64,000 nucleotides of DNA from assembly GCF_016545825.1 (NCBI RefSeq), contig NC_052615.1:30253088-30317087 (forward strand), given 5' to 3'. Shown piece after piece: positions 24,018 through 34,663 of this stretch; the stretch's first letter is position 1, and each line of letters opens with the position of its first letter. The translations under genes were made by a program, and so were the position numbers. The notes below the pieces were generated by a model, which saw nothing but the letters and a program-made list of their open reading frames with translations, had not been told where the DNA came from and did not search any database. This DNA is from Eucalyptus grandis (taxonomy: Eukaryota; Streptophyta; Magnoliopsida; Myrtales; Myrtaceae).

Positions 24018-24828
24018 TGTTAGGAGAACTTTCCATATTTCCATATGATGTGAAGTGCAATGGCTAGTAAATTGGCCTAGATTTCTTTCTATACTTATTG
24101 ATTATTTATGAGGGATAATATCCACGCAATCTTTCCCTATTGAAAAATAATTCTTGCAACAATCAATTGGAGATGAGACGCACTTTGCAAACGAAGAACT
24201 CAACTTATGGACACCTAATCTCTCTTGATGGGCAGCAAAATCAAGGAGACTTAGATTCTTGGCATCCTAGGAGCAATCAAATTTTCTTGATTCATTCAAG
24301 TCCATTGGGTTGATTGCAAGAATAATTCTCAGAGTTTATGTCCAAGGGTTGGCTAGGAGAACAAGGAGTATTAAAGGAGAAGGAAAAAAGAAGAAGAAGA
24401 ATCGAAATCCTAAAATTCCAAAGTTCGAGAAAGCTTCGTTTTTACACTCATCTTTGTGAGCTTAACTTGTAATCTTTTAGAGGTTGCTGTAGTAGTGTGA
24501 GATTAGAATATTCGATCACACTTACTCGAGTTGAGAATACTTGGTTGTTGTAACCTTTGAGTGGTTCATTAGTGGAATCTAACCAAGGCTATTGGAGGAG
24601 AGAATGGTCGTAGGCTTATAATAAACTGAACCAGTATAATTGTTCTGTGCATTTTTCTATTCGTTAAATTCTGATTTATTTCTTGTGATAGATTATTGCA
24701 CATTGATAAGATTTGATCATGCACAACTTGTCATTAGCGTTGTCCTATGGCAATATTAAATTCGATTATCTTTCAATTTCCACATATCCACCTATTCACC
24801 CCTCTAAGTAATAGTTGTAGCCCTAACA
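24018..24828 (+). mobile_element. Copia LTR
   Basis: The block begins TGTTAGG and ends CCTAACA, exact inverted termini, over 811 bp. Just inside the right end is the ctattcacccctctaagta tract typical of plant Copia LTR ends. Its tail resembles the LTR at 1078-1990. No target duplication is visible at the two ends. With the internal remnant to its left it is most likely a 3' LTR of a rearranged element, and a solo LTR is less likely. Confidence 0.75.
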
Positions 24829-26374
24829 ATGGCCACCGCTTATCATGCATTTAATTGAATATTAATTTATGAAGTACGGAAAATTGGATAATATTAAAAT
24901 TACATTTTTTTATTTATTTTTATCTATCACACTATGTAATGATTGTTTTTATACATGCTAAAACTTATTTTTGTTGATTTTCTAATATTCATTTAATTTT
25001 TTGTCAAATATGTACATCAAGTAGAGATTATTTATCTAAATATGTATAGGAATAAGAGATTTGCTAGTATTAGAAATTTTCCATAGCAACCATAAAAGGC
25101 AAATTACTAGGTAAAGCTCGCACGTGAGCATGCCAAGTTGCTCACCCTCTCACAAGCTTTAACCACTTATAAAAGTAAATTAGACGCTAAGATCGATATA
25201 TGAAATTAATTTATGAAGTGTAGTGCATTGTAATAAATAGTTAGATAAGTGGGTCATATTAAGGTACATATTAGATCCTCACCATGTCCCTTTGAAATTG
25301 ATCTGGTAAATCGGATATAGCATGCCCACAATCATTTAGGTTTAAGATTTACGTTCTCCATCATGTGCATATCGATTACTTGATAAACCTAGATACCTTG
25401 AATGAAATAAAAGCGAGAGGTCCTTCTTGAGGAATAAAAATGAAATAATGAGTTGAACACTGACATTTTAACATGAAACAAGTTCTGCGGTGTAGCGATT
25501 TGTATAACACTTGTTTGACTAGTAGATTCCAACCTTGTTACGTTATTAATTTGGGATATAAAATTAAGGCACGTCAGAGCGAATATCTATTTATGATTAT
25601 CCAGTTACTCTCGCCTTATATTACTTATTTATTGTTTGAATTGCTTGAACCTTTATGCCTGTCTGAAAAATTATGGAAAATCTTACACTTCTACAACCAT
25701 AAATCCTACATCCTCTTAATTGCGACGTTTAGAATGGCGTCATTTGTCTACGTTTTATATCACCGCATTAAAAAATCGCGATTTCAAATTTAGGTTTACA
25801 TCAATCAATTGCCACACTTCCATAATTAGTTGACGAATTCTTACTCATGTACTTAAAAGTTGTTAAGCCCCTTCAAAGGATCAATAATAGTTCACCTTTC
25901 GAAGAAGAAGAAGAAGAAGAAGAAGAAGCCTGTGATACCTATTACTTAGTCTATCTACATCCATCGTCATTTAATTGGATAATTGTAATTAGAAAAGTTG
26001 ACTGACTATCTAAATCAATGGAGATGGACGTGAGTTGTGAAACAAAGGTTATGCAAACTGTTTACTTAAAGTCAATTCTTTCCGAATACATAAAAAAAAG
26101 TAGATATATAGCAGAACTGCGTCACTTTTATTGCTCAGATCAGACACAGGAGTCACCACAAAATGATACAAACCCCGTACAAGTTAGGATTTTGTCTAAT
26201 ATTAACTATGATAAGCTCTCTTCATAGTGTGACCACACGTTCGACTAATATACCTATATTTCCAAACTCATGTGTACCAAAAACACACATTTGTTCTTTA
26301 CCAAAAAAAAAAACACACATTTGTTTATTTATTCTTCTTTCTTATTTGGCCGGATGAGACTGTCGATGAAATCT
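24829..26374. other. intergenic DNA, no gene seen
   Basis: AT-rich sequence with a GAA microsatellite. The open frame at 25473-25793 has no recognisable domain. Confidence 0.5.
25901..25928. repeat. (GAA)n microsatellite
   Basis: About nine GAA units without interruption. Confidence 0.95.
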
Positions 26375-26685
26375 TTAAACCCATAACGCTCCGGCGCGTT
26401 TGAGCATAGGGATCAAGGACCTACTGAGATGGGGCTCATCACCTCATTGGCTCCACGGACAAGCTGGCCGCCGATGAACACAGCGGGGACTGCCGGGTTG
26501 CACCCGCGTCTCACAAGGGCTTGCTCGATCTCCTTGCCTCTCGGAATCTCATCTAGCTCGTGGACTGTAGGGTTTGCCCCAAAGTCGCAAAGAAGCGTCT
26601 TGATGGTGTGGCACATGCAACATGAGCTCTTGCTAAAGATCACTACCGGCTTCTCCGAGATCATCTTGGCCACCAGATCTTCCAT
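26375..26685 (-). CDS. CC-type (ROXY) glutaredoxin, intronless, C-terminal frameshift
   Basis: The single exon starts at ATG 26685. The thioredoxin-fold domain shows the plant-specific active site CCMC at residues 22-25, the ELDE segment at 43-46, a cis-proline segment AVPAVF (Pro67) and the GG of the glutathione-binding loop at 72-73. After NEVMS (residue 84), one C appears to be missing near 26436. The literal frame ends as PISVGP (90 residues), whereas the shifted frame continues [18 protein letters not shown] to a stop at 26377-26375. That gives 103 residues, the usual ROXY length. The terminal ALW(L/V) motif is known to mediate TGA transcription factor interaction, so this is probably a nuclear co-regulator in development or nitrogen/stress response. 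The frameshift may be a sequencing error. A damaged duplicate lies at 45674-45867. Confidence 0.9.
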
Positions 26686-26853
26686 TGAGAAAAAAGACTC
26701 GAGATGTCGGAAACTACCAGAATGTCGACAAAAGTAAATTCCAGAGAGTGGTAATTAGCTAGAAGAGAGAGCAAAGTGATCTCCTGAAGTTTGGAATGTG
26801 ATATAAGGGTTTCTTGTGTTGTGTGGATTACTTGAGGCTTCATGAGGGACGTG

Positions 26854-26862
26854 CTTATATAG
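26854..26862 (-). promoter_or_regulatory. TATA box of the glutaredoxin gene
   Basis: CTATATAAG on the minus strand lies about 170 bp upstream of the glutaredoxin ATG. The same motif is kept in the duplicate near 46030-46040. Confidence 0.65.
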
Positions 26863-26886
26863 ATGTTTCAAGGAGGGTTCTGGACT

Positions 26887-26889
<3 letters not shown>

Positions 26890-26945
<56 letters not shown>
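26890..26945. repeat. (GT)n(GA)n compound microsatellite
   Basis: A GT run followed directly by a GA run, upstream of the glutaredoxin TATA box. The duplicate at 46070-46089 keeps only the GA part. Confidence 0.95.
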
Positions 26946-28273
26946 ATTTTCCTTTAAGATATTTGGCTATTTTCACAAGGATTCTCAGGGAACTCTTGAT
27001 CTTTGCAACGTGGACAAGGACTTTTGAACTTGCACTGGAGAACAGAAGCTGCATACGAATGAATAAGATTCCTTCCATACGTAACAGAGGCAACATGTCC
27101 TTTGTACGGCTTCACGTTATATCTACTACATCCTTTATTTTCTTATTTTCGTAACATCTTATATCGTATGAGCATCCTCCATTTTACGGGCAATTTTATT
27201 TTTAGGCCAAGTATTTCTTCCCTCCTTTAGCAATTAAACCCATCTCCTCATTTTCTTCTCAATACTAGCTACGGTTTATAATTTGGAAAGATTACTAATC
27301 AATTCGTGGATACCAAAATGTACTTTATCCATCATTTAAGTTCCTTTTTTTTGCCCCCATTTGGCTCATTGTTGAAACAAGTTCTTTTCAACCACGGGAA
27401 TTTTCTGCGTGTATATATCTTGGAGGCATCTGCTGAGTTGGAGAATGAAACTAGGGTTTATCCACTTGGGGACCACCCCCCTCTCTCTCTAAGATTCTCA
27501 TTCTGTGTTCGATAAAGAGAATTGAGAAAGACCTGGTGATCATGCGCAAGGTATACATAAGATGAAAAGAAGAACAATGTGGTAAAAACAAGTACTCCTT
27601 TAGGAGAAGAACACCAACCAGATCAAATCAGACTCTACCCTATATCTTTTTCCCAAGCCTTTATGTCCTAATAAAGAACAAGATTCTACCTACAGCGTTA
27701 GTGACTTTGGAAAGTCGAAATGTGTGACTTTGCCTTAACTAAAGAGGTATAACTCATCATGTGATTGTTAACTGCCTTGGATTTGAACTCGCATAAGATC
27801 ATGGTCAAACTTTGGGAACCATGTTGGCTTTACTAGTCTATCTAACCACTTTTTGAAGTCAAGGAACAGTTTAAATTAAGGTTGATGCAAAGCTTTTACA
27901 AGGCCTATTTCTAGGCCAAAAGAGCATGAACAACTAATCACGCCTCTATCTTTCAGCTTAATATGTTAGGGTCATTTGGCCCAACGCTCATTTGAATGTG
28001 GTGTGAATCTACTTGTAGCTAGAAAGACTTGTATACGATTATTCATTTCTCATTCAGCCAACTCTTCTTTTGTCATCTCTTCTACATATGATTTTTCAAG
28101 CAGACAATGCTAAAAGGTTATATAGTTTTCAACAAGAGCCAAGAGATCTGAGGTTTAATTCCTCATGCTTTATCATTATTCATCTTCGGATTTTTTCTTT
28201 ATCTGTCATAAGTATTGACTATTTTCGACTCATATGTACTTAAGTTATTCACTATCATACCTCACAACTATCT

Positions 28274-30234
28274 AGTTCTTTGGGTTTAAAGCCTTCACCA
28301 TCCCATGAATCTTTACGTGAGACGTTTTTACAAATATAAAATATATAATATTTCTCTAATAAATTCAACTTCTGGAGAAATTGATTACGTACTCAAATTT
28401 TTATTATGTCCTTATATATTATTGAACTTCACTTAGGAGTCATCATACACTCATGCTACCAAGTCCAGTTGAAAATTAATTCAACGAACTTAGACCTAGT
28501 CAAAGGGTATCACAAAACTTTTCTTGGATAAACAGTGCCTGATCATCTCAAAATAGACTAATTAGATGTTGATACTATGTCCTTAGCATAAAAAGTTCTC
28601 CCAAACTTTATCACTAACGAAAAATTCTAGATTGGAATTCCCCTTGATTTGTATGACTAGGAGAATGTAAGGCACTAGGAATAATTAACCATAGTGTTAT
28701 ATCAGATAAGTCTGTTAAACTAAAAATTATCATCAACTGGCCAAGTAAAAGATTCCACAAATCCGAATATATTAGGAATATCGACCAAATTTGATCCTGT
28801 AAGAACTATTTACACAATCATTTATCCAAACTTTTATACACCTTTTTCAATTGATATTATTCTCGCGCGTACCCCATGTTCTAGACTGCTTTTTGGCCCT
28901 GCAAAATCGAAAGGCACAACGATCCAAATCCGAAAGGCCACTTCACTTTCACAATTCGACTTTTCATCAGTCGTCACCATTTCGAATCTTCTTGCATTTT
29001 TTTTTTTTTTAATGTCAATTTGTTTGAGTCTTTCAAGCTGCCACGTATGTACGCCCTGCAGAAAGGCCACTCCACCCTAAAATCTTAGGGCACAGTAGCC
29101 ATGAAATAAAAAGGACCTAAAGTCTTTCCTAGATGCTTTAGTTTCATGGGTTTATATGTCTACTTTGGCTGAGGACGAACATTTTGATCTGACGGATCAA
29201 GATCTACCTTCTTTCAATGTGCGGTGGAATCTTGAAAACGCTTGGATTGATTCTTATCAAATGAAGACAGTTGGATTCATCACATTCATAATGCATTGGC
29301 GCTTATCTCGAGTTCTTATCCTATTGTTTAAGTTCATTCTAAATAAGAAGAAAAATTTCGTACTTGAAGATCTTGTAGTGATAGCTCTTATCATCCTACT
29401 TTCATTTGGGAAATAGGAATATTGAGTCTTATATCGATGGACACAATTCATAAAGATTTTTGCACAAGTCTTGAAACCAAGGGGTACTAGGTTGGCAGTC
29501 GGTAACAAGACTTGTGCGAGCACACACCAACCTAGCAGGAGCCCTTGCGAGCTCCACTTCTTCACCCCAAGCACGATAAGACTACTATACCATGCTACCT
29601 GATGGTAGCATACCCGGAGACATGACATGGTGTTTACCTTCACCACCAAAGGCTCCTCTATTTATGGGTAAATATTTTTCTATCCTACCTAGGAGGAAAT
29701 ATTGCAGGTGACATTGGGGAATCCTACCCCTCGGGGGTTCTTCCCTCTGTTTCTTCTATCTTGAACCTTTTAAATACTTGCTTGGGTCTATAATATAGTG
29801 ATATGTAGAATTCATAAAGAATAGATGGAAATTGTATGCTTTGTCTTTCAATATTCTCTCCAATTATAGCAAAATACATAAATTAATAAAGAAGATTGTC
29901 TTTTCTAATCGATTGCTTTCACAAATAATTTGAAACATTTAGCTTCGCTAATATTATCTTCCTTTTTGCAGGATTGCAATATCAATTGAGTCATGACCTG
30001 CTGAAGTTGATATATGGTCTACAAACTCTCCATACCAAAGTAGTAACAATTTTAGATGTCATGATCGAGGGGGCTTCCATGATTCATCGGAGACTGATTC
30101 CTAGCTCATAACTCATTGTGAAAACATGATGCATTTTCTTGTAACTCTTATTCAAATTACAAAGGGTCATGAGACACAAAAGCTTAAAGAATTTGTAATC
30201 AATGAGAATCTTATTTGTCCAACGGCTATTAATC
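28274..30234. other. intergenic DNA, no gene seen
   Basis: AT-rich DNA. The longest open frame (minus 29257-29649) shows no domain that I recognise. Confidence 0.5.
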
Positions 30235-31043
30235 GGGAGAATTACCAAAAAATCCTAAACTTATTGTAATTGTGCCAGCACCAGTCCTAACTTTTTTAGT
30301 TAATTTAGTCCTAAACCTTTTACAATTGTGCCAGTTTAGTCCATTCAGCCAAAATTAGCCGGCCGGCGCCGATGTGGATGCCGGCTATTCGGCAAGCTGA
30401 CATGACAATTATTATTATTTTTCGATTTTTTGATTTTTTGATTTTTAATTTTTTTAATTTTTTTTTCCACCTTATCGTCCCTCGCTGGCCATTGGCGAAG
30501 GCGAGCTCGCCCGGCAACAATGAGGCCATCGTCGCTAGATCTGGTAAGGCTTGGCCTACCTAGCCATGGTGAGGTTGAGCCTCGTTGTCCCCGGGCGAGA
30601 AGCTCGCCCGCCGGCCACCGGCGAGGTTGAACCTCACCTTGGCGTGTGCGAGGCTCGCGGCACCTCACCAGATCCGGCAACGGCAGCCTTCTTGGATTGC
30701 TAGTGAGGCTCGCCTTCGCTAGTGGCTGGCGGGGACGAGCTTCGCCAGCAGTCGGGCGAGGCGACTCTCGCCAGAGCCCTTGTCTTTGGCCGGTGCTAGA
30801 GGAAGGAGAAGGTGAAAAAAAGAAAAGAAAAAGAATTAAAAAATTCAAAAAATATTTAAAAATTAGAAAACAATTCAAAATATAAAAAAAATTACCATGT
30901 TGGCTTTTGACTGGCTAATTTTGGCCGGATGGACTAAACTGACACAATTGTAAAGGTTTATGACTAAATTGGCAAAAAAATAAAACGTTTAGGACTGAAT
31001 TGACATAATTGCAATAGGTTTATGACTTTTCCTGCACTCTCCC
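30235..31043. mobile_element. non-autonomous DNA element with ~130-bp inverted arms and GC-rich core
   Basis: The left arm (30235-30360) and right arm (30912-31043) are inverted copies of each other. Both begin GGGAGA and contain cctaaac..attgtaattgtgcc and agtttagtcca blocks, and both end in ccaaaattagcc. The core at about 30480-30790 is GC-rich low-complexity DNA flanked by A/T runs. Long arms suggest a Mutator-like non-autonomous element, but I see no 9-bp target duplication. The 177-codon open frame in the core is a composition artefact. Confidence 0.65.
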
Positions 31044-31525
31044 GTGAAGATGGTTTCTCAAGGGATTGTAGAAGCTTCTATATGTTAAGAGGATTAATAT
31101 GTTTAGGTTGTTGGTGGATGCTTTTGAAGCTGGATTAGTAAATGGGTGGCCATTGGTTGATTGTTAAAACGTGAGGGAAAAGGAAGCGCCGGGGAAGGGG
31201 GTGGGAGGGAATGGTAAACATGATGTTTCTAAAAATTCTTTGGCATTGAATGAAAATGAGAGTAAATCTGACTTAGCGATGATAAATCCTTTAAATTTTT
31301 GTATGTTACAATTCTTTTATAGAGAAATTACAATAAAATGCACGTGATTATAATAGAATTACGACGGGAGATCTTGTCACCGGAGAATCCTAGAAGTTCC
31401 TAGAGACATAAGCACGCGCGAGTTGCAGAACAGAATGCGATCTTTCTTATCATCAGCCAGCAGCACAGCAGACAGCAAAAAGATAAAGAAGAATGCGAGG
31501 TCGGATCCTGGCATCTCAGCATGAA

Positions 31526-31548
31526 AGAGAGAGAGAGAGAGAGAGAGA
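31526..31548. repeat. (GA)n microsatellite
   Basis: A short uninterrupted GA dinucleotide run. Confidence 0.95.
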
Positions 31549-32764
31549 TCTCAAAATCACAAGTTGTTCTCCTCTCTTTCCTTGACATTCCCTCTCCAGA
31601 GAGACGAAAGAGAAAAAGATCTTTATCTCAGACAGAGACTACCACTTTTACAGATGCCAGCAGATAGATAACCTCTCTCTCTCAGAAACCCTAAAAAAAA
31701 GATGACATTTCAGAGCCATCACAAACAAAAATATCAGAGGCCAAACAATGATGAGAGAATGGGCGGTGACTTTGGGATGATGTTGAGGATAATTCACTCT
31801 CGTTCTCACCCGTGCCTTTTGTACTGCCGAATTGTTCCTCAAAACACAATAAAAATTTAAGGTGAAAAGCCTCTTTGATCTGTGAATATTCGTTCTGTCG
31901 ACATCCCCCCACCCCATCTGTCGAACGCTTGTCAATTCCTCTCATTGATAAACACGTGCATGATTGGAAAGAATATTTACTTTCATCCCTCATCCCACTA
32001 AATGTTCATTGGGTGGATGTTATCTCATGCAGATTCAATGTCCGAGAGATGTAAAGTTAATGAATTGCCTCCATTGTAGATGCCACCCCCTTTTTTTTTT
32101 TTAATTGTAGATATTTAATAGTCAAATTTAGGTCTTCATGGTGCATAAAGGAGAGTTTCTCCGGTTTCGGGTATATATTTAACTAGACGTTGCTCCACGC
32201 TCTGTGCGAATCATTCGACAAATTTTCTGATAAAAGATGATGCGCAGACACATTCGAGCATAAAGACAACCTACTTATCGGCATATTATTAGATTATACC
32301 AACTATACTGTTAACTTAATATTAAGAGTTTAGAGCAATTTAAACAAAACAGATTTATAAATATGATATCATGGCCTATAGTAAAAATAACTTATAAATA
32401 TCTAGAAAGATAAAATATTCTTTAAAAGTAGGATGAGTAAGACAGACCGACCAAATCAGAAACCGCGGATTAGACCAAGCTGGCTAGTTGGGTTTGGTTC
32501 CTCAAGTGCTGGTTAGGTTCCGTTTCCCAAAAATGAAACCGGTGTCTAAGCAGCCTGGTTCTTGATTCCAAGGGAAGAATTGAACCACCCAAACAATTTT
32601 AATTATTTATTTATTTTATTTTTAAATGTCTTAAGTACACCTCCCTTTTCTTTCGGTCTTTCCTTTTCGCCTCCACAACACTCACGCCTACTTTTCTTTT
32701 GTTGCTTTCCCTTTCGGTCTCCTTCACCTCTTATGAAATTCAAGGCATTCTCTCATTTGAACTA

Positions 32765-33115
32765 GGGATTAATGTATTATAAGTCCTAAGGTTTGTTATG
32801 AAAGTACAATTGGGTCCTAAAACTATTAAAAGTACAATCAAATCTTAAGACTTATAATAAAATTGCAATCGAATCTATAATTTTCAAAATGTAATCAATT
32901 TCTAAAACTTATCATGAAAGTGTAATCGAGTCCTACAGTTTTCAAAACTACAATCAATGGAAGGACTTATCTGCATAAATTTGATAATTTTTAGGTCTAA
33001 ATGCACTTTGAAAGCTTTAAGACTTAGTCGCATTTCTTCACAAGTTTAGGACTTAAAAATTTTAGTATTTAATACTTTCATGATAAGTTTTAAAATTTCA
33101 AACGCACTTAACCTT
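32765..33115. repeat. AT-rich block of diverged short repeats
   Basis: Several diverged units with the pattern tcctaaaacttatcatgaaagtgcaatc occur in tandem and partly inverted. It could be a MITE remnant. Borders are approximate. Confidence 0.4.
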
Positions 33116-33428
33116 AAAAATAAAGAAGTTACAATTTAAATGAAGAAATTACTAAGAAATAAGATATTGATGGGACTAAACTTCCTCCTAAAGACAATGT
33201 AAACATGTTTCACAATTAGTATATCGAGATTCGATTGAGCCAACGTGTAATTCCTTTTGTCTACCATTGATTTGATTCTGGAGTTGATTGTAGAAGAGCG
33301 GTTTGAAAACTTAACGAACGAATTCTCAAAGATGCTAGTGTCACTAAGTCTCGGGATTTTGGTTCTATTAAATGGCATGTCTTGCTTTCAATGATTAGTA
33401 TTAAAAAAGGTGGGACCCCAACACAAAG

Positions 33429-33443
33429 AATTGCCGTATGATT
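33429..33443. repeat. target site duplication of LINE, left copy
   Basis: AATTGCCGTATGATT, identical to 39287-39301. Confidence 0.9.
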
Positions 33444-33846
33444 ATTTTTTTGATCAGAAAGATAATATAATTATAAAGATAGGAAATACAGTCAGCAGCT
33501 ATAATGTCGATATGACAAGTCGAGAAGGGAGAGGGGGGGATTCGGCCCAAGAAGGGGAGGCGGCCCTTTTGTGGGCTCGTGCTGCCCAATCCGACTGAAT
33601 TGGCAACCCTAGCACAAACCTAATTTGCAAAAGAGGGATAGCGCTACAAAGGAGAGCGACTTCGTGGGAGAAGGGGGCGGATCTCCCATGGAGGCTCTTG
33701 CCGGCCGTGGAGGGCTTCAACCAAGACAAAGCAGTCCGATTCAATCTCCCGCAGGGGTAGACACGAAGGGAGTTGAAGCACGTATTAGAGAGCACAAAAA
33801 GCGCCTGAGTTTCTCGTTTTTGCGTAGCCGACGCCGCTCGCACAGT

Positions 33847-34479
33847 CTAGTAAATCCATCCTTCAAATGCCGAGAATGGTCTCGAGATGACAGCAATAGA
33901 TCCGGTGATATCGCCGCAGATGAAAGCCCCATCTATGTTAATTTCGGAGGACCCGGAGGAGGAGATCGCCATAAACAATCCAAAGTTCGCCTCGATGACT
34001 CGTTGTAGCAGAGACGGATGGGAGAGCTGAGCAGATCGAACCTGGGCTGTGGTGGCAAGTACAACAAAGGATGGATCTAGGCGACGGTTGGAGAAGATCG
34101 CGCTATTTCTGGCTTTCCAGAGCTGCCAACAGACGGCTATAATAAACGAGGGCAGGTACGAGCTGTTTATCAAAAATAGATTAGTAAACCATTCATCCAT
34201 GCGGTGATTTTTGTGTCTCGCGAAGGAAAGACTATTGACAGTGTGACCAAATTCCAAATGTCGAGGGCGAGAACAAGAAGAGGTGCTCAATTGTCTCCGG
34301 CGATGGGTGTGATAAAGAGGAAAAGGGATGGGGGTTGATACGACGTCGATAAAGGTTGTCCTTTGTGGGCAAGGCGTTATGGCAGACATTCCAGGAAAAA
34401 ACCCTGAGCTTCGGTGGGAGATGAAGCTTCTAGATGCGCTTCCAAAGTTGAGGAGGCGACTGATATGACGATGAGGCAT
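33847..34479 (-). pseudogene. LINE ORF2 C-terminus: zf-RVT and RNase H fragment
   Basis: A 210-codon minus-strand frame contains CWQLWKARNSAIF, typical of the zf-RVT region near the end of plant LINE ORF2. An RNase H-like segment (INIDGAF, the first catalytic Asp) follows. It is part of the LINE at 33444-39286. Confidence 0.75.
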
Positions 34480-34663
34480 GTAAGGTCAGAGACTCTCTTT
34501 TTGTTCCTCTGATAGAATGATAGCCACGTGGAATCGTATACGGCCATTTGTTGTAGCTGTCTAGATTAGTTTATTAGTGGTGAGGTTTCGTCGCACTGGA
34601 ACGCTGAGTATGTCATGTACTGTTTGTGCATCATAATAGGTGTTTAGAGTCGCGATATCTCAG

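Larger units (their letters stand above)
26461..28273. repeat. segmental duplication, copy 1 (glutaredoxin and 5' flank)
   Basis: This block aligns along its whole length, in direct orientation, with 45674-47400. Shared stretches include the glutaredoxin start, TATA box, GA run, and many non-coding segments up to acaactatct at 28264-28273. Divergence is by scattered substitutions and small indels. Confidence 0.9.
31044..33428. other. intergenic DNA with repeats, no gene seen
   Basis: Contains a GA microsatellite at 31526-31548 and a repetitive AT-rich block at about 32765-33115. That block is built from agtcctaaaac...aaagtgcaatc-like units and may be a small MITE. No coding evidence. Confidence 0.5.

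Noticed and set aside
29257..29649. 130-codon minus-strand frame
   Set aside because: No recognisable domain, no splice context, and the N-terminal and C-terminal halves differ in composition. Probably chance.
30345..30878. 177-codon minus-strand open frame
   Set aside because: It spans the GC-rich core and A/T runs of a non-autonomous element. The residue composition is low-complexity and no domain is seen.
33625..34008. 127-codon plus-strand frame
   Set aside because: It is antisense to the LINE RNase H/zf-RVT region, which has clear domain evidence on the minus strand.
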